A DNA stretch of 64,000 nt from Nocardioides renjunii (GTDB lineage: Bacteria; Actinomycetota; Actinomycetes; Propionibacteriales; Nocardioidaceae), in NCBI RefSeq assembly GCF_034661175.1, contig NZ_CP141058.1:1054001-1118000 (forward strand), in the 5' to 3' direction. Numbering within the stretch: the first letter of the stretch is position 1; every line of letters starts with the position of its first letter. Of the stretch, positions 1 to 8,962 are shown in pieces. Below the pieces are notes generated by a model, which was not told where the DNA came from, ran no database searches, and worked only from the letters and a program-made list of their open reading frames with translations. Position numbers and translations under genes: made by a program.

Positions 1-55
1 GCGCCTCGTGCGCGGCTGGGGCGCGGTGCTGCACGTGGCCCGGCGCCGCGGCTGA
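1..55 (+). CDS. possible 3' end of a gene entering from the left
   Basis: Reading from base 2, seventeen sense codons (ending in an Arg-Arg-Arg-Gly tail) run to a TGA at 53-55, five bases before the stop codon of the convergent permease gene. The Arg-rich end and GC-rich codons would fit an actinobacterial C-terminus, but so short a fragment cannot be assigned and may be chance. Confidence 0.3.
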   Translation, partial: RLVRGWGAVLHVARRRG

Positions 56-60
56 CCCGC

Positions 61-1365
61 TCACTGTTGTCGGTAGGGCACTCCGTCCGCCGCGGGCGGC
101 CGGGACCGGCCCACGAGGCCCGCCACCGCGAAGATGGTGACGAGGTAGGGGAGCATCAGCATGAACTGGCTGGGGACCGGGGAGCCGATCGCCGACAGCA
201 CGCCCTGGAGGTTGGACGCGAAGCCGAAGAGCAGCGCGGCCAGGGTGGCCCGGATCGGGTCCCACTTGCCGAAGATGACCGCCGCCAGCGCGATGTAGCC
301 CGCCCCGCCGGTCATCTCGCGGTTGAACTGGGAGACCGAGACCAGGCTGTAGTAGGCGCCGCCCATGCCGGCGATCAGGCCCGCGAGCAGGATCGTGCGG
401 TAGCGGGTGCGGTTGACCTTGATGCCGACCGTGTCGGCCGCCTTCGGGTGCTCGCCGACGGCACGGACCCGCAGGCCCCAGCGGGTGCGGTAGAGGGCGT
501 ACGCCACCAGTGCGACGACGACGTAGAGCACGTAGACGAGCGGGGTCTGGCGGAACAGGATCGGGCCGATCAGCGGGATGTCGCCGAGGATCGGGATGGG
601 CAGCCGCTGGAAGCGGTCGGGGGAGTTCAGCGTCTCGGCGTTGGGCGTGAGCACCTGGCGGAACATAAAGTTGGTCAGGCCGAGCACGAGCACGTTGAGC
701 ACCACGCCGACGATGACCTGGTCGACGAAGTAGGTGATCGCGAACAGGCCGAGGACGAGCGCGACCAGGGCGCCGGCCACCGCGGCGGCGACGAGGCCGG
801 CCCACGGCGAGCCGGTCGTCGAGGCGGCGATCGCGGCGGCGAACGCGCCGAGGAGCAGCTGGCCCTCGATGGCGATGTTGACCACGCCGGCCCGCTCGCC
901 GAGCACGCCACCGAGGGCGCCGAAGACCAGCGGGATCGCCAGCGCCACGGCGCCGCCCAGCAGGCTCACCACGAGGATGGTGCCGTCGGCGGCGGCCCAG
1001 CTGAGGAAGCCGACCATCCACGCGACCGCGAAGGCGATCGGGATCCACAGCGGCTGCCGCGAGCGCGCCAGCATCCGGCGGAGGGCCTCGGCGGTGAGCG
1101 CGAGGCAGACCACCACCATCACCCACGCGGTCGGCCCGGACGGCACGACGATGTCGGGCAGCTGGACGAAGTCGCTGTCGACGGCGAGCTGGAACGTCGT
1201 GCTGCCGGAGTGGCTCGAGCGCAGCAGCACGACGGCGAGGAGCACCGTCAGCACGCCGAGGATGATCGGCAGCTTGCGGGCGCCGGCACCCCGGGTGGGG
1301 GTCACGGCCGTGTCGGGAGCCAGCCCACCGCTCTCGGGCACGGGCTGCTGGGTCACGGTGCTCAC
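61..1365 (-). CDS. nucleoside ABC transporter permease (second subunit)
   Basis: Inner-membrane permease of the BMP-linked nucleoside importer family (branched-chain permease fold, as in Bacillus NupQ and RbsC-like proteins). The 434-residue product has an unusually long polar N-terminus of about 30 residues, a first membrane segment near 31-48 and roughly ten hydrophobic segments, with the family-typical stretch containing GVVNIAIEGQLLLGA. GTG at 1365 is chosen because it overlaps the upstream permease stop as GTGA; the open frame continues far upstream in the wrong frame of that gene. It is the last gene of the bmp-ATPase-permease-permease set and should pair with the preceding permease to form the channel. 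Confidence 0.9.
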   Translation of the reverse strand: MSTVTQQPVPESGGLAPDTAVTPTRGAGARKLPIILGVLTVLLAVVLLRSSHSGSTTFQLAVDSDFVQLPDIVVPSGPTAWVMVVVCLALTAEALRRMLARSRQPLWIPIAFAVAWMVGFLSWAAADGTILVVSLLGGAVALAIPLVFGALGGVLGERAGVVNIAIEGQLLLGAFAAAIAASTTGSPWAGLVAAAVAGALVALVLGLFAITYFVDQVIVGVVLNVLVLGLTNFMFRQVLTPNAETLNSPDRFQRLPIPILGDIPLIGPILFRQTPLVYVLYVVVALVAYALYRTRWGLRVRAVGEHPKAADTVGIKVNRTRYRTILLAGLIAGMGGAYYSLVSVSQFNREMTGGAGYIALAAVIFGKWDPIRATLAALLFGFASNLQGVLSAIGSPVPSQFMLMLPYLVTIFAVAGLVGRSRPPAADGVPYRQQ

Positions 1366-2627
1366 TTGGCCTCCTGGGCGGGGAGCCGGAAGATCGCGCG
1401 CACCAGCGGGGGTGCGGCGAGGAAGAGGACGATCAACGACTGCACGACGAGCACCAGGTCGACCGAGATGTTCTCGGACGTCTGCATGGTGAAGCCGCCG
1501 GCCTTGAAGGCGCCGAACAGGATCCCCGCGGCGAGGATGCCCAGCGGACGGGAGCGGCCGAGCAGCGCCACGGTGATGGCGTCGAAGCCGATCGCCGCGT
1601 CGAGGTCGAGGGACACGCCGCTCGTGACGGTGCCGAGCACCTGGTTGATGCCCGCCAGGCCCAGCAGCGAGCCGGCGACCATCATCACGACCGTGTAGGT
1701 CCGCCCGACGTTGATGCCGGACGCACGCGCGGCGTGCGGGTTCTCGCCGACGGCGCGCACCCGGTAGCCGAAGGTGGAGCGGTTGAGCACCCACCACACC
1801 ACGGCGACCGCGACGAGCGCGATCACGAACCCGAGGTGCAGGTTGAACTGCTCGCCCAGCACGTCCGGCAGGACCGCCGACTGCTTCATCGGCGGCGACT
1901 TCGGGTTCACCGAGCCCGGCGTCTTGAGCAGCCACTCCTTAATGAGGGCGTAGAAGAGCAGGTAGTAGGCGACGTAGTTGAGCATGATCGTGACGATCAC
2001 CTCGTGGGCACCCGTGCGGGCCTTGAGGAGGCCCGCGATGCCGCCCCACAGTGCGCCGGCGGCCATGCCGACCAGGATCGCGAGCGGCAGGTGGATCGCC
2101 GTGGGGAGGTCGAGCTGGAAGCCGACCCAGCCGGCGGCGCCGCCGGCGACCAGCATCTGGCCGCGGCCGCCGATGTTGAACAGGCCGGCGCGGAACGCCA
2201 GCCCCACGCCGAGGCCGCCGAGGACCAGCGGGCCGGCGAACTTCATGGTCTCGGTGAGCGGGCGCCACTGCTGGGCGGGCTCGGTGAGGTTGTAGTTGAA
2301 CACGGCGCCGCGGAACATCGCGCTGTAGGCGCCGGAGATGGCGTCCCAGAGGGCGGTGAAGAAGTCGGAGGGTCGGGCGGTGACGTAGCTCGCGGTCTCC
2401 CGCACGGTCTCGTCGGTCGCGGCGATCATCACCGAGCCGACGAAGACGGCGAGGAACACCGCGAGCACCCCGGCCAGTGCGTCGCCGGAGGCGATCTCGC
2501 GCAGCAGGGAGCGCGACCGGTCGCCGGAGGTGGCGGCGGCGTCCTCGGCGGGGTCGACGGGCGCGTCGACGCGGGTGCTGCCGCCGGTGGGCTTCTCGTC
2601 GGGCTGAGGCTTCTCGGTGTCGCTCAC
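1362..2627 (-). CDS. nucleoside ABC transporter permease (first subunit)
   Basis: A 421-residue membrane permease of the NupP/YufP type. A charged N-terminal tail of about 45 residues precedes a first membrane helix near 47-69 and about nine more. The cytoplasmic coupling-loop region with AVGENPHAARASGI matches the equivalent AVGEHPKAADTVGI in the second permease, showing that the two are homologous and probably heterodimeric. Its ATG overlaps the ATPase stop by four bases (ATGA, 2624-2627) and its stop overlaps the next permease start, so the three are translationally coupled. Purine or pyrimidine nucleosides are the expected substrate, inferred from the BMP protein and the salvage genes nearby. 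Confidence 0.9.
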   Translation of the reverse strand: MSDTEKPQPDEKPTGGSTRVDAPVDPAEDAAATSGDRSRSLLREIASGDALAGVLAVFLAVFVGSVMIAATDETVRETASYVTARPSDFFTALWDAISGAYSAMFRGAVFNYNLTEPAQQWRPLTETMKFAGPLVLGGLGVGLAFRAGLFNIGGRGQMLVAGGAAGWVGFQLDLPTAIHLPLAILVGMAAGALWGGIAGLLKARTGAHEVIVTIMLNYVAYYLLFYALIKEWLLKTPGSVNPKSPPMKQSAVLPDVLGEQFNLHLGFVIALVAVAVVWWVLNRSTFGYRVRAVGENPHAARASGINVGRTYTVVMMVAGSLLGLAGINQVLGTVTSGVSLDLDAAIGFDAITVALLGRSRPLGILAAGILFGAFKAGGFTMQTSENISVDLVLVVQSLIVLFLAAPPLVRAIFRLPAQEAK

Positions 2628-4147
2628 GCCACCACGTCCTTCACGTCCTGGGGGCGTTCGCCGGTCATCATCAGCCCGAGGGTGGTGCGCGGGGTGTCGG
2701 CCGGCACGATGCCGACGACGCGACCGCGGTAGAGCACCATGATGCGGTCGGCCAGGGCCACCACCTCGTCGAGCTCGGTCGAGACCACCATGACCGGGAT
2801 GCCGCTGTCGCGGGTCGCGACGATCTGCTTGTGGATGAACTCGATGGAGCCGACGTCGACGCCGCGGGTGGGCTGGGCGGCGACGAGCAGGCGCAGGTCG
2901 CGCGACAGCTCGCGGGCCACGACGACCTTCTGCTGGTTGCCGCCGGAGAGGTTGGCGGCCAGCGAGTCGATGTCGCGCGCGCGGACGTCGTACTCCTTGA
3001 GCTTCTTCTCGGCGAAGGCGCGGAGCGCGCCGAGGCGCAGGGAGCCGTTCTTGACGAACGGCGACCTGAAGCTGCGGTTGAGCATGAGGTTCTCGGCGAT
3101 GGTGAAGCCGGGCACGAGGCCGTCGACCTGTCGGTCCTCGGGGATGAAGCCCACCCCGGCGTCGAGGATCCGGCGGGTGGAGCGGCCGACGAGCTGCTCG
3201 CCGTCGAGCACGACCGAGCCGCTGACGTCGTCCTGCAGCCCGAGGAGGGCCTCGGTGAGCTCGGTCTGGCCGTTGCCCTGCACGCCGGCCACGGCGAGGA
3301 CCTCGCCGGCGCGGATGGTGAAGGAGATGCCGTCGACCTGGACGTGACCGGCGGCGTCGACGACCCGCAGGTCCTCCACGACGAGCGCCTCGGCGCCGAG
3401 CGTCGGCTCGTCCTTGTGGACCACCAGCTCGACGGGCCGGCCGACCATCATCGAGGCGAGCTCGGCGTTGCTGGCCTTGGGGTCGGCCTCGCCGACCACC
3501 TTGCCGTGGCGGATCACGGTGATCCGGTCGGCGACCTCGCGCACCTCGCGCAGCTTGTGGGTGATGAAGACGATGGCCTTCCCGGCCTCCCTGAGCTGGC
3601 GCATGATGTCCATCAGCTCGTCGGTCTCCTGCGGCGTGAGCACCGCGGTGGGCTCGTCGAAGACGAGCAGCTCGGCGTCGCGGGAGAGCGCCTTGATGAT
3701 CTCGACCCGCTGCTGCACGCCGACCGGGAGGTCCTCGACGAGCGCGTCGGCCTTCACGTGGAAGCCGAAGCGCTCGGAGATCTCGGTGACGCGGTCACGG
3801 GCCGCGTCGACGTCGAGGGTGCCGGCGAAGCCGGTGGACTCGTTGCCGAGCATCACGTTCTCGGCGACGGTGAAGACCGGGATGAGCATGAAGTGCTGGT
3901 GCACCATGCCGATGCCCGCGGCCATCGCGTCGCCGGGGCCGGTGAAGTGCTGCACCTCGCCGTCGAGCTCGATCTCGCCCTCGTCGGCCCGGTAGAGGCC
4001 GTAGAGCACGTTCATCAACGTCGACTTGCCCGCGCCGTTCTCGCCGAGCAGGCAGTGGATCTCACCGGGCTCGACCGTGAGGGAGATCGAGTCGTTGGCC
4101 ACCACGCTGCCGAAGCGCTTGGTGATGCCTCGCAGGACGAGTCTCAT
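2624..4147 (-). CDS. nucleoside ABC transporter ATP-binding protein (double NBD)
   Basis: A 507-residue duplicated ABC ATPase (NupO/YufO/RbsA type) that powers nucleoside import from the cytoplasmic face. The first domain has Walker A GENGAGKST at about 35-43 and Walker B ending VFDEPTAVLT, but its signature is the degenerate LPVGVQQRV. The second domain has the degenerate P-loop GVQGNGQT and a good signature LSGGNQQKV. Such asymmetry is normal in this family. It starts at ATG 4147 and leads the two permeases with a four-base overlap. It is separated from the upstream bmp gene by a strong hairpin, so it may be transcribed at a lower level than bmp and partly from its own promoter. Confidence 0.93.
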   Translation of the reverse strand: MRLVLRGITKRFGSVVANDSISLTVEPGEIHCLLGENGAGKSTLMNVLYGLYRADEGEIELDGEVQHFTGPGDAMAAGIGMVHQHFMLIPVFTVAENVMLGNESTGFAGTLDVDAARDRVTEISERFGFHVKADALVEDLPVGVQQRVEIIKALSRDAELLVFDEPTAVLTPQETDELMDIMRQLREAGKAIVFITHKLREVREVADRITVIRHGKVVGEADPKASNAELASMMVGRPVELVVHKDEPTLGAEALVVEDLRVVDAAGHVQVDGISFTIRAGEVLAVAGVQGNGQTELTEALLGLQDDVSGSVVLDGEQLVGRSTRRILDAGVGFIPEDRQVDGLVPGFTIAENLMLNRSFRSPFVKNGSLRLGALRAFAEKKLKEYDVRARDIDSLAANLSGGNQQKVVVARELSRDLRLLVAAQPTRGVDVGSIEFIHKQIVATRDSGIPVMVVSTELDEVVALADRIMVLYRGRVVGIVPADTPRTTLGLMMTGERPQDVKDVVA

Positions 4148-4155
4148 GGCATCGC

Positions 4156-4161
4156 ATCCTA
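4156..4161 (-). promoter_or_regulatory. candidate -10 box for the transporter ATPase gene
   Basis: On the minus strand TAGGAT lies 8 bases before the ATG of the ATPase gene and downstream of the bmp terminator. The spacing is slightly longer than the 6-7 bases at other genes here, so this is a weaker call. Confidence 0.35.
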
Positions 4162-4183
4162 GGGGTCGGATCTTGGCAAAAGA

Positions 4184-4215
4184 GAGGGAGGCCGACGGGT
4201 CCGTCGGCCTCCCTC
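4184..4215 (-). terminator. terminator/attenuator after bmp
   Basis: A perfect 15-base inverted repeat (arms 4184-4198 and 4201-4215) with a minimal loop lies just after the bmp stop. On the minus strand it is followed by TCTCTTTTG, a short T-rich run. It lies inside the bmp-ATPase-permease cluster, so it probably terminates most bmp transcripts while letting some read into the ATPase gene. Confidence 0.85.
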
Positions 4216-4234
4216 CGATGTGGAGCGCGGGTGA

Positions 4235-5353
4235 TCAGCCCAGGTAGGAGTTCACCTTGATCGAGCCGTCGATGATGCCGGCCTTGACGGTCTCGAGCTC
4301 GTCGGCCAGCTCGGGGTTGACCTTGTCCTCGAAGTTGTGGAACGGGGCGATGCCGACGCCGTCGTTCTCGAGGGTGCCCACGTAGGGCTCGAAGTCGAAC
4401 TCGTCGTTGCCCGCGGCCAGGACGGCCTCGTAGGTCGAGACCTTCATGCCCTTGAGGATCGAGGTCATGACGTAGTCCTGCGTGTCGGGGTCGGTCTCGA
4501 ACAGGTCGGCGTCCACGCCGATCATGGCGACGTCGTTGCCGGAGTCCTCGATCGCGGTGATCGCGCCCTGGTAGATCGGGCCACCGACGGGGAGGACCAC
4601 GTCGACGTCCTGGTCGAGGATCTGCTTGGCGGTGCTGGTCGCGGCCTCGTTGGCCTCGAAGCCCCCGGTGAAGGAGCCGTCCTTGCCGTCCCAGCCGACG
4701 ACCTCGACGTCCTTGCCCTTCTCCTCGGCGTAGTACTCCGCGCCCTGCTTGAAGCCGTCCATGAAGATGGTGACGGTCGGGAAGGGCAGGCCGCCGAAGG
4801 TGCCGACCTTGCCGGTCTTGGTGTAGTCGGCAGCGGCGTAGCCGGCGAGGAACGCGGCCTCGGCCGTGTTGTAGAGCAGCGGCTTGATGTTGGGCTCGTC
4901 GGCCTTGCCGTCGAACGTCTCGCCGTCGTCGCCGCCGTCGGCGGAGTCGTCGATCAGGACGTACTCGATGTCGGGGTTGGCCGCGGCCGACTCCTTGGTC
5001 GCGGCGGCCAGGGCGAAGCCGACGGTCACGATGACGTCGCAGCCCTCGCCGACCAGGCTCTCCAGGTTGGGGGCGTAGTCGTTCTCGCTGTTGGACTCGA
5101 CCGGCTTCAGCTCCACGCCGAGCTCGTCGGCGGCCTGCTTGGCGCCCTCGTAGCCGAGCTGGTTGAACGACTTGTCGTCGAACCCGCCGGCGTCGGACAC
5201 GATGCAGGGCAGGAAGTCGCTGGCGGCGGGCTCGCTCCCGCTCCCGCTCCCGCCGTTCGTCTCCTCCGCGGGTGCGTCGCCGCACGCAGCCAGGGTCGCG
5301 GCCGCGAGCAGGGCCACGAGGCCGCTCGAGACGACCTTCCTCGTCTTCAACAC
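4235..5353 (-). CDS. bmpA: BMP-family nucleoside-binding lipoprotein
   Basis: Extracytoplasmic receptor of the nucleoside ABC importer, anchored by lipid. A signal peptide with lipobox LAAC places the lipidated cysteine at about residue 24, followed by a Gly/Ser/Glu linker and a BMP (PnrA/TmpC-like) periplasmic-binding fold containing VIVTVGFALAAATKE and VVLPVGGPIYQGA. The start is set at GTG 5353 (372 residues) because GGAGG stands five bases before it; the in-frame TTG at 5365 would put that Shine-Dalgarno sequence inside the gene. It leads the transporter cluster and is divergent from cdd-deoA, consistent with nucleoside uptake feeding catabolism. Confidence 0.93.
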   Translation of the reverse strand: MLKTRKVVSSGLVALLAAATLAACGDAPAEETNGGSGSGSEPAASDFLPCIVSDAGGFDDKSFNQLGYEGAKQAADELGVELKPVESNSENDYAPNLESLVGEGCDVIVTVGFALAAATKESAAANPDIEYVLIDDSADGGDDGETFDGKADEPNIKPLLYNTAEAAFLAGYAAADYTKTGKVGTFGGLPFPTVTIFMDGFKQGAEYYAEEKGKDVEVVGWDGKDGSFTGGFEANEAATSTAKQILDQDVDVVLPVGGPIYQGAITAIEDSGNDVAMIGVDADLFETDPDTQDYVMTSILKGMKVSTYEAVLAAGNDEFDFEPYVGTLENDGVGIAPFHNFEDKVNPELADELETVKAGIIDGSIKVNSYLG

Positions 5354-5538
5354 AAATGCCTCCAAAATCGTGCACCCCGGGGTTGGGGCCAGCGTTCGGC
5401 GTCATGATGCCTGCCACGGCTCGCTGCGTCACGGGGTTGCGGTGTTCCGAAATGCGTTTGAGACCTAAAACCCGCCGGAGAACTTTCGGCGGAACATGCC
5501 GAAGACCGGCGGTTCGCCGTATGCGCCATAGTGGCCGC
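5354..5538. promoter_or_regulatory. bmp/cdd divergent intergenic region
   Basis: This 185-base region separates the transporter and salvage operons. It contains an inverted repeat CCGCCG...CGGCGG (5472-5477 with 5487-5492) and, next to cdd, a -10-like CATAGT. The bmp side has its GGAGG ribosome-binding site at 5359-5363. I cannot place a confident bmp -35/-10 pair. Confidence 0.5.
5527..5532 (+). promoter_or_regulatory. -10 box of cdd (leaderless)
   Basis: CATAGT ends six bases before the GTG start and there is no Shine-Dalgarno sequence, so the transcript probably begins at the start codon. Confidence 0.55.
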
Positions 5539-5958
5539 GTGGAACAGAGGGAGTGGGACGAGCTCAAGCAGGCCGCCGTCGAGGTGATGGGCCGCGCCTA
5601 CGCGCCCTACTCGCGCTACCCCGTCGGGGCCGCGGCGCGGGTCGACGACGGGCGCACGGTGGTGGGGTGCAACGTCGAGAACGCGGCGTACGGCGTCGTG
5701 CTGTGCGCCGAGTGCGGGCTGGTGTCCCAGCTGCACGCCAGCGGGGGCGGGCGGCTCACCCACTTCGTGTGCGTCAACGGCGACGGCGAGGTGATCATGC
5801 CGTGCGGGCGCTGCCGCCAGCTGCTCTTCGAGCACGGCGGGCGCGACCTGCTGCTGTGGACCGTCTCCGGGGTCAAGCCGATGAGCGAGGTGCTGCCCGA
5901 CGCCTTCGGGCCCGACGACCTGGCCCGGGTGGCCACCGACGAGGCAGGACCGTCCTGA
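5539..5958 (+). CDS. cdd: cytidine deaminase
   Basis: Deaminates cytidine and deoxycytidine to uridine nucleosides in the cytosol. The 139-residue length is that of the small homotetrameric class. The zinc and catalytic motif reads CAEC (Cys ligand, catalytic Glu) after NVENAAYG, and the other two zinc cysteines lie in PCGRCRQ. The start is GTG at 5539: it gives the family length and follows a leaderless -10 box, whereas the open frame upstream is not protein-like. Its TGA shares one base with the deoA ATG, so the two form an operon. Confidence 0.95.
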   Translation: MEQREWDELKQAAVEVMGRAYAPYSRYPVGAAARVDDGRTVVGCNVENAAYGVVLCAECGLVSQLHASGGGRLTHFVCVNGDGEVIMPCGRCRQLLFEHGGRDLLLWTVSGVKPMSEVLPDAFGPDDLARVATDEAGPS

Positions 5959-7253
5959 TGCCCGCACACGACGCCGTCGAGGTGATCCTCGCCAAGCGCG
6001 ACAAGCACGAGCTCACCGACAGCCAGATCGACTGGGTGATCGACGCCTACACCCGCGGCGAGGTGGCCGACGAGCAGATGTCGGCGCTCGCCATGGCGAT
6101 CCTGCTCAACGGCATGAATCGCACCGAGATCTCCCGCTGGACCGCGGCGATGATCGCGTCGGGGGAGCGGATGGACTTCTCCACGCTGTCGCGGCCCACC
6201 GCCGACAAGCACTCCACCGGCGGCGTCGGCGACAAGATCACCCTCCCGCTGGCCCCGCTCGTCGCGGCGTGCGGCGTGGCCGTGCCGCAGCTGTCGGGCC
6301 GCGGCCTCGGCCACACCGGCGGCACCCTCGACAAGCTCGAGTCGATCCCGGGCTGGCGCGCGGACCTCGGCAACGAGGAGATGGTCGCGATCCTCGAGGA
6401 GGTCGGCGCGGTCATCTGCGCGGCGGGCGAGGGCCTCGCCCCCGCCGACAAGAAGCTCTACGCCCTGCGCGACGTGACCGGCACGGTGGAGGCGATCCCG
6501 CTCATCGCCAGCTCGATCATGAGCAAGAAGATCGCGGAGGGCACCGGCGCGCTCGTGCTCGACGTCAAGGTCGGCAGCGGCGCCTTCATGAAGGACGTCG
6601 ACAGCGCGCGCGAGCTCGCCGAGACCATGGTCGGCCTCGGCACGGACGCCGGCGTGCACACGGTCGCGCTCCTCACCGACATGGCGACCCCCCTCGGCCT
6701 GACCGCCGGCAACGCGATCGAGGTCGCCGAGTCGGTCGAGGTGCTCGCCGGCGGCGGCCCCGCCGACGTGGTGGAGCTGACGCTGGCGCTGGCCCGCGAG
6801 ATGCTCGCGGGCGCCGGGCGCGGTGACGTGGACCCCGCGGACAAGCTGGCCGACGGGTCGGCGATGGACGCCTGGAAGGCGATGATCCGGGCGCAGGGCG
6901 GCGACCCCGACGCGGCCCTGCCCGAGGCGCGGGAGTCGCACGTCGTCACCGCCCCGAGCAGCGGCACGCTCACCCGGCTCGACGCGATGGCGGTCGGGAT
7001 GGCCGCGTGGCGCCTCGGTGCGGGCCGGGCCCGCAAGGAGGACCCGGTGCAGGCCGGCGCCGGCGTCGTGTGGCACGCCCGGCCGGGTGACGAGGTCACG
7101 GAGGGCGAGCCGCTGTTCACGCTGCTCAGCGACGAGCCGGCGCGCTTCGAGCGTGCCCTCGCCTCGCTCGAGGGCGGCTACGACATCGGCTCGGGCGGCG
7201 ACGGGGCGGACCGGGCGACCCCCGGCGACATCGTGCTGGAGCGCATCGGCTGA
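5958..7253 (+). CDS. deoA: thymidine/pyrimidine-nucleoside phosphorylase
   Basis: Phosphorolyses thymidine or (deoxy)uridine to base plus (deoxy)ribose-1-phosphate. The 431-residue protein shows the family signature in KHSTGGVGDKITLPLAPL and the glycine-rich SGRGLGHTGGTLDKLES, the phosphate-binding KVGSGAFMK, and the C-terminal anticodon-like PYNP_C domain with VQAGAGVVWHARPGDEV. ATG 5958 overlaps the cdd stop by one base (TGATG). Its product, deoxyribose-1-phosphate, needs a mutase and DeoC; both candidates are in this window (23.9-25.6 kb and 18.2-19.1 kb). Confidence 0.95.
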   Translation: MPAHDAVEVILAKRDKHELTDSQIDWVIDAYTRGEVADEQMSALAMAILLNGMNRTEISRWTAAMIASGERMDFSTLSRPTADKHSTGGVGDKITLPLAPLVAACGVAVPQLSGRGLGHTGGTLDKLESIPGWRADLGNEEMVAILEEVGAVICAAGEGLAPADKKLYALRDVTGTVEAIPLIASSIMSKKIAEGTGALVLDVKVGSGAFMKDVDSARELAETMVGLGTDAGVHTVALLTDMATPLGLTAGNAIEVAESVEVLAGGGPADVVELTLALAREMLAGAGRGDVDPADKLADGSAMDAWKAMIRAQGGDPDAALPEARESHVVTAPSSGTLTRLDAMAVGMAAWRLGAGRARKEDPVQAGAGVVWHARPGDEVTEGEPLFTLLSDEPARFERALASLEGGYDIGSGGDGADRATPGDIVLERIG

Positions 7254-7351
7254 GGCCGTCCCCAACTCTGACGATGACCCGTCGGTAGCACCCGTTCGCC
7301 GCGGTTCTGTTCCTAGCGTTCCTTTACTTTAGGGATCCGGGGAGAGAGCCC

Positions 7352-8944
7352 ATGCAGAACAACGACGAGCGCGGGTCGGGCCGCGCCAGGATGATGTCCA
7401 CCGCGGTGCTGGCGACGGTGGTGATGGTGACGGGGCTGGTCGTCGGTGCGGGCGCGACCTGGCTCGCGATGGCCCGGCCGGGCAGCGAGGCCGCGGCGCC
7501 GGGCTGCGACCGGTTCCGCACCGTCGACGTGGCCGTGGCGCCCGCCATCTACGGCGTCGTCGTCACGGCCCTCGAGGAGGCCACGCCGGCCTGCACGTCC
7601 GTCGAGCCCGCCATGCGCTCGGGCATCGACGTCGCCCAGGGCGTGTCCATGGGAGGGGCGCTCCCGGACATCTGGATCCCGGAGGCCCGCTACCTCACCA
7701 CCGCGGCCCACCTCGGTCCCGCCGCCCGGCCCGAGCTGCGGCTCGGGGCGAGCCTCGCCACGACGCCGGTCCTGCTGGTCGGCGGCACCCAGGCGCGCCG
7801 GTTCGGCTCCTGGGGCGACGCCGAGGCCTCCAAGCTGGTGTCCGTCCCCGACCCGGCCTCGTCCGTGTCCGGCGCGCTCGCCGTCACGGCCCCCGAGGCC
7901 GAGGCCCGCGCGGTGGGCCGCAGCCGCGTCGACGCCCGCGAGATGCTGGTCCCCTTCGCACAGGCCTACGGCGCCCGCCGGGTGCGCGGTGCCGACGACA
8001 CCGTCCGGCCCGCGATGTTCGCCCGCCGGTCGCCCCGGCTCGTCGTCACCACCGAGCAGGAGCTCCTTGGCGTTCCCGACCGCGACGACCTGCGCGACCT
8101 GACCCCGGGCGTCGGCTCGCCCGCGCTCGACTTCCCGCTCACGGTGCGACGCGACGCCGCACCCGGCGCCCGGGCGCTCGCCCGTGCGCTCCGCGCCCAC
8201 CTCGCCACCGAGGAGGGACGCCGCCTGGTGGCAGCCGAGGGGCTGCGCGCGCCGGGCGCGGCGGGCAAGGTCCTGCCGACGCCGTCGGGGGAGGCCATCT
8301 CCCGGGCGGTGCGGTCGTGGGGCCTGTTCAGTGTGCCCTCCTCCATGCTGGCCGTCGTCGACGCCTCCGGCTCGATGGACGCCGACGCCGGCACCGGGTC
8401 GCGCATGGACCTGCTGGCCGACGCCTCCCGGATCGGGCTCTCGTTCCTCCCCGACCACGCCCGGGTCGGGCTCTGGGTGTTCTCCATCGACCAGGGCGGG
8501 CCCGGGCAGGACTGGCGCGAGCTCGAGCCGATGCGCCGGCTCGACGACCTGCGCTTCGGCCGCACCCAGCGCTACGCCCTGCGCGAGCGCGCCGACCAGA
8601 TGTCGGCCCTGACCGACGGCGGCACGGGGCTCTACGACACCGCGCTGGCCGCCTACCGGGAGGCGGTGCGCCGCTACCGCCCGCACTACTCCAACGCGGT
8701 GGTCCTCATGACCGACGGCCGCAACGAGGACCCGGGCTCCATCGAGCTCGAGCCGCTGCTGCAGCGGCTCGAGGAGCTGCGCGACCCCGAGCGGCCGGTG
8801 CGGATGGTCGGCATCGCGATCAGCGGCGACGCCGACCTCGCGGCCCTGCGCCGGATGGCGCAGGTGACCGGTGGCGAGGCCTACCTCGCCGCCGAGCCCG
8901 AGGACGTGCTGGAGGTGTTCGCCCAGGCGGTGCTGTCGCGGTGA
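7352..8944 (+). CDS. membrane-anchored solute-binding/VWA fusion protein (paralog 1)
   Basis: This 530-residue protein has a cytoplasmic N-terminus, one membrane anchor at about 18-40 and an extracellular part made of a type-2 periplasmic-binding-like domain (about 52-320) and a VWA domain (about 328-530). The VWA has a full MIDAS: DASGSM at 337-342, Thr in GGTGLYDT and Asp in LMTDGRNED. Cys52 and Cys81 could form a disulfide. LPDIWIPE is shared with the paralog at 12921-14588 (LPEIWIPD), as is SVPSS-[MI]-LAVVD. GGGGAGAG precedes the ATG at good spacing. The ligand and role are unknown; metal-dependent adhesion or envelope sensing is possible. It stands alone, between deoA and a convergent TetR gene. 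Confidence 0.85.
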   Translation: MQNNDERGSGRARMMSTAVLATVVMVTGLVVGAGATWLAMARPGSEAAAPGCDRFRTVDVAVAPAIYGVVVTALEEATPACTSVEPAMRSGIDVAQGVSMGGALPDIWIPEARYLTTAAHLGPAARPELRLGASLATTPVLLVGGTQARRFGSWGDAEASKLVSVPDPASSVSGALAVTAPEAEARAVGRSRVDAREMLVPFAQAYGARRVRGADDTVRPAMFARRSPRLVVTTEQELLGVPDRDDLRDLTPGVGSPALDFPLTVRRDAAPGARALARALRAHLATEEGRRLVAAEGLRAPGAAGKVLPTPSGEAISRAVRSWGLFSVPSSMLAVVDASGSMDADAGTGSRMDLLADASRIGLSFLPDHARVGLWVFSIDQGGPGQDWRELEPMRRLDDLRFGRTQRYALRERADQMSALTDGGTGLYDTALAAYREAVRRYRPHYSNAVVLMTDGRNEDPGSIELEPLLQRLEELRDPERPVRMVGIAISGDADLAALRRMAQVTGGEAYLAAEPEDVLEVFAQAVLSR

Positions 8945-8962
8945 GCCCGCGGCCCGGCCGCC

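Noticed and set aside
67..1698. Long plus-strand open frame (543 codons) opposite the permease genes
   Set aside because: It is antisense to clear permeases; its product is rich in His/Asp/Arg/Gly without domain-like order, as expected for the mirrored frame of G+C-rich codons.
2477..4162. Plus-strand open frame of 561 codons opposite the transporter ATPase
   Set aside because: Antisense to a protein with intact Walker motifs; no motif of its own and no start signal.
5354..5365. Upstream TTG (5365) as the bmp start
   Set aside because: It would bury the GGAGG ribosome-binding site in the coding region and extend the signal peptide; GTG 5353 is better placed.
5272..5538. Extended N-terminus of cdd from 5272
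   Set aside because: It would run through the bmp signal-peptide region in antisense and give a protein far longer than small cytidine deaminases.
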